The notes under the pieces: model-generated
The model's database searches: none
What the model saw: only the letters and a program-made list of their open reading frames with translations
What the model was told of the DNA's origin: nothing
Part shown: one piece after another, positions 5,366 through 6,503 of the stretch
Layout: every line of letters begins with the position of its first letter
Position numbering within the stretch: the first letter of the stretch is position 1
Assembly: GCA_017998195.1 (NCBI GenBank)
Contig: JAGODN010000147.1
Coordinates: 1 to 6,503 of the forward strand
Direction: 5' to 3'
Origin: Desulfobulbus sp.
GTDB taxonomy: Bacteria; Desulfobacterota; Desulfobulbia; Desulfobulbales; Desulfobulbaceae
DNA: 6,503 bases
Translations under genes and position numbers: made by a program

Positions 5366-6340
5366 TCAGCGCACCTCGCGGCCGCGGCCGGAATCGTGCA
5401 GGCCGGCCAGGGCGCGCGGGTACGGCCGGAGGAACACCTGGCCCTGCAGGTAGGTCTGGCCGAAGCGGATGGCGTGCGCCTCGAGCAGCCGGGTGACCGC
5501 CTGCAGCGGCAGCCGTTCGTCCCGGTACTCCTCGATGGTGTCGAGCAGGTAGCGCTTTTCCTCCGGGCCGAGGTGCTCGGAAATCCACCCGAAGGCGTGG
5601 TGCAGGGTGTTGATCACCGCCGGGATGCGCAGCGGCGCCTGCAGGATGCGGCCCAGCTCCTCGCCGTAGCGCGCGAACACCTCGGCCGCCGGCAGCCGTT
5701 CGTGGTTGGCCGCGATCCGCCCGGCCAGGCGGAAGCGGCTCTGGTTGTAGGCGAGCAGAAGCAGCTTGTGGCCGGCGTGGAAGGCGACCAGCCGGCCCAT
5801 CTCCGGCTGTTTGGCGATCGCCCGGAAACGGGCCAGGGTGAACAGCTTGACCAGGAAATGCTCGCGCAGGCACAGGTTGGTCAGCCGCATCTCGTCCTCC
5901 ACCGCCCGGTCGGGGTGTGCCTCCAGTACCGCCTGGCCGAACAGGCCGGACCCCTTGCGCAGGAACATCGGGTTGTCGACGCCCCGGTAGACCTTGGTGT
6001 CAGACAGGCCGCAGCTCGGCGACTTGGACTTGAGGATGGCGCCGTCGATCACCGGGTGGGCGGCGAGGATCGAGCTGATGGTCGCCTGCAGCTGGGCGGT
6101 GACATCGCGACCGGTGGCCGGCTGGTGGACCACGAGACCGCCATCGGACTCGCACAGGCGGATCGGCGCCCGCGGGATGCCCAGGCCGCAGTCGGCCTCC
6201 GGGCAGACCGGCACCATCTCGACAAAGGGCTGCAGTTGCTCGACCAACGCGTTTTTGAGGATCTGCCCGTCGTAGCGGCAGGCGGCAAAGCCGAGGCAGC
6301 GGCTGACCAGCAGCCGTGGCGCGGGAAAGGGGTCGTGCAT
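5366..6340 (-). CDS. rudS: TudS (DUF523)-DUF1722 fusion, RudS-type tRNA 4-thiouridine desulfidase
   Basis: A 324-aa two-domain cytoplasmic protein. Residues about 9-155 are a TudS/DUF523 domain, an [4Fe-4S] desulfidase fold that removes sulfur from thiolated pyrimidines. Residues about 158-310 are DUF1722, the domain found alone in E. coli YbgA. Fusions in this order have been described as RudS, which converts 4-thiouridine in tRNA back to uridine (known from the literature as I recall it). Motifs: SRCLGFAACRYDG (13-25), VCPEADCGLGIPR (45-57), LKSKSPSCG (103-111), then HFLVKLFTLARF (161-172) and MGRLVAFHAGHK (181-192). Cys15, Cys46 and Cys110 are the likely cluster ligands; Cys51 is an extra cysteine beside the cluster motif. 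Start: ATG 6340 with GGAGG (6347-6351) six bases upstream. It lies 29 bases after the upstream ferredoxin gene on the same strand with no terminator, so the two are probably one operon. The domain call is firm; the exact substrate is inferred. Confidence 0.88.
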   Translation of the reverse strand: MHDPFPAPRLLVSRCLGFAACRYDGQILKNALVEQLQPFVEMVPVCPEADCGLGIPRAPIRLCESDGGLVVHQPATGRDVTAQLQATISSILAAHPVIDGAILKSKSPSCGLSDTKVYRGVDNPMFLRKGSGLFGQAVLEAHPDRAVEDEMRLTNLCLREHFLVKLFTLARFRAIAKQPEMGRLVAFHAGHKLLLLAYNQSRFRLAGRIAANHERLPAAEVFARYGEELGRILQAPLRIPAVINTLHHAFGWISEHLGPEEKRYLLDTIEEYRDERLPLQAVTRLLEAHAIRFGQTYLQGQVFLRPYPRALAGLHDSGRGREVR

Positions 6341-6346
6341 GGGTCT

Positions 6347-6351
6347 CCTCC
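6347..6351 (-). promoter_or_regulatory. Ribosome binding site deciding the rudS start
   Basis: GGAGG on the minus strand, six bases before ATG at 6340. The frame is open further upstream but overlaps the ferredoxin gene in another frame, so the 6340 start is preferred. Confidence 0.75.
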
Positions 6352-6369
6352 AGGGAAATCGGGACGGGG

Positions 6370-6503
6370 TCAGCAGCAGCGGGTGGGCGCCTTCCGGCCA
6401 AGCAACCGGCGCACCCAGCCGGCGAGGATGGCCGCGGCGCAGCCCACCCCGGGGGTGACGGTGATCGCGCCGGAGGGGCAGTTGCGGGCGCAGGCGCCGC
6501 ATT
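6370..6503 (-). CDS. hgcB: C-terminal end of an HgcB-type 4Fe-4S ferredoxin (5' part outside the window)
   Basis: Only the last 43 residues are visible; the frame is open to the window edge and stops at TGA (6372-6370). They begin with CGACARNCPSGAI, the last three cysteines of a CxxCxxCxxxCP ferredoxin motif, continue to GVGCA (18-22 of the fragment), a hydrophobic stretch AAILAGWVRRLLG, and end in RCC directly before the stop. The combination of a C-terminal cluster motif, a lone Cys in GVGC and a vicinal Cys-Cys at the very end is the HgcB pattern. Cys21 to Cys42 in the fragment are 21 residues apart, the same as Cys73 to Cys94/Cys95 in the Desulfovibrio (Pseudodesulfovibrio) ND132 protein, from memory. 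HgcB is proposed to reduce the corrinoid protein HgcA and bind mercury during mercury methylation. hgcA would lie further right and cannot be seen. An HgcB-like ferredoxin without hgcA is the main alternative. Confidence 0.75.
   Translation of the reverse strand, partial: CGACARNCPSGAITVTPGVGCAAAILAGWVRRLLGRKAPTRCC

Noticed and set aside
5256..5873. 205-codon minus-strand frame overlapping the rudS-like gene
   Set aside because: Pro/Arg/Ala-rich shadow frame; the DUF1722 frame is the coding one.
6340..6502. Extension of the rudS-like gene to ATG at 6502
   Set aside because: That 54-residue extension is an Arg/Pro-rich frame overlapping the cysteine-motif ferredoxin frame, and the 6340 ATG has its own GGAGG.
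1..6503. CRISPR arrays, tRNA/rRNA genes, insertion sequences, attachment sites
   Set aside because: No regularly spaced repeats, no tRNA-like cloverleaf, no transposase-like protein and no terminal inverted repeats were seen by eye.

Overview
The window is GC-rich DNA (roughly two-thirds G+C by eye, not computed) with dense bacterial gene packing and strong GGAGG-type ribosome binding sites. The gene content is a long-form phosphotransacetylase, an OFA-family monocarboxylate transporter, a cysteine-rich ferredoxin tail that closely matches HgcB, and a TudS/DUF1722 fusion. Together these suggest an anaerobe that makes or uses acetate, most plausibly a deltaproteobacterial-type (Desulfobacterota) sulfate or metal reducer. 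That assignment is inference; there is no rRNA or other phylogenetic marker here.

Layout from left to right. (1) 1-1330, minus strand: a nearly complete OFA-family MFS transporter whose last residues run off the left edge. (2) 1331-1718: an AT-rich intergenic region. It holds a near-consensus sigma70-type promoter for the transporter, a leader of about 150 nt with an orphan perfect Shine-Dalgarno sequence, a hairpin/T-tract element, a 10-bp palindrome and the terminator of the next gene. (3) 1719-2681, minus strand: UvsE/UVDE, a UV-damage endonuclease. (4) 2682-2805: a short divergent promoter region. (5) 2806-4908, plus strand: phosphate acetyltransferase Pta (700 aa, three domains). (6) 4973-5356, plus strand: a 127-aa acidic, probably all-helical protein of unknown function, separated from pta by a GC-rich hairpin. 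(7) 5366-6340, minus strand: a TudS(DUF523)-DUF1722 fusion of the RudS type, converging on the unknown gene with only 9 nt between the stop codons. (8) 6370-6503, minus strand: the last 43 residues of a ferredoxin carrying the HgcB signature (CxxCxxxCP, GVGC, and a terminal Cys-Cys). Its 5' part, and a possible hgcA, lie beyond the right edge.

How the genes may fit together: Pta (acetyl-CoA/acetyl phosphate interconversion) and the OFA carrier (a monocarboxylate or related anion) could both serve C1/C2 acid metabolism, although no acetate kinase is visible. The ferredoxin and the RudS-like protein are on the same strand, 29 nt apart with no terminator between them, so they are probably co-transcribed. 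If the ferredoxin is HgcB, the right edge enters a mercury-methylation locus with a tRNA-thiouridine desulfidase immediately downstream. That is the most interesting aspect of the window. UvsE and RudS are also linked by a UV theme (pyrimidine photoproduct repair; 4-thiouridine as near-UV sensor), but they are not adjacent and this link is speculative.
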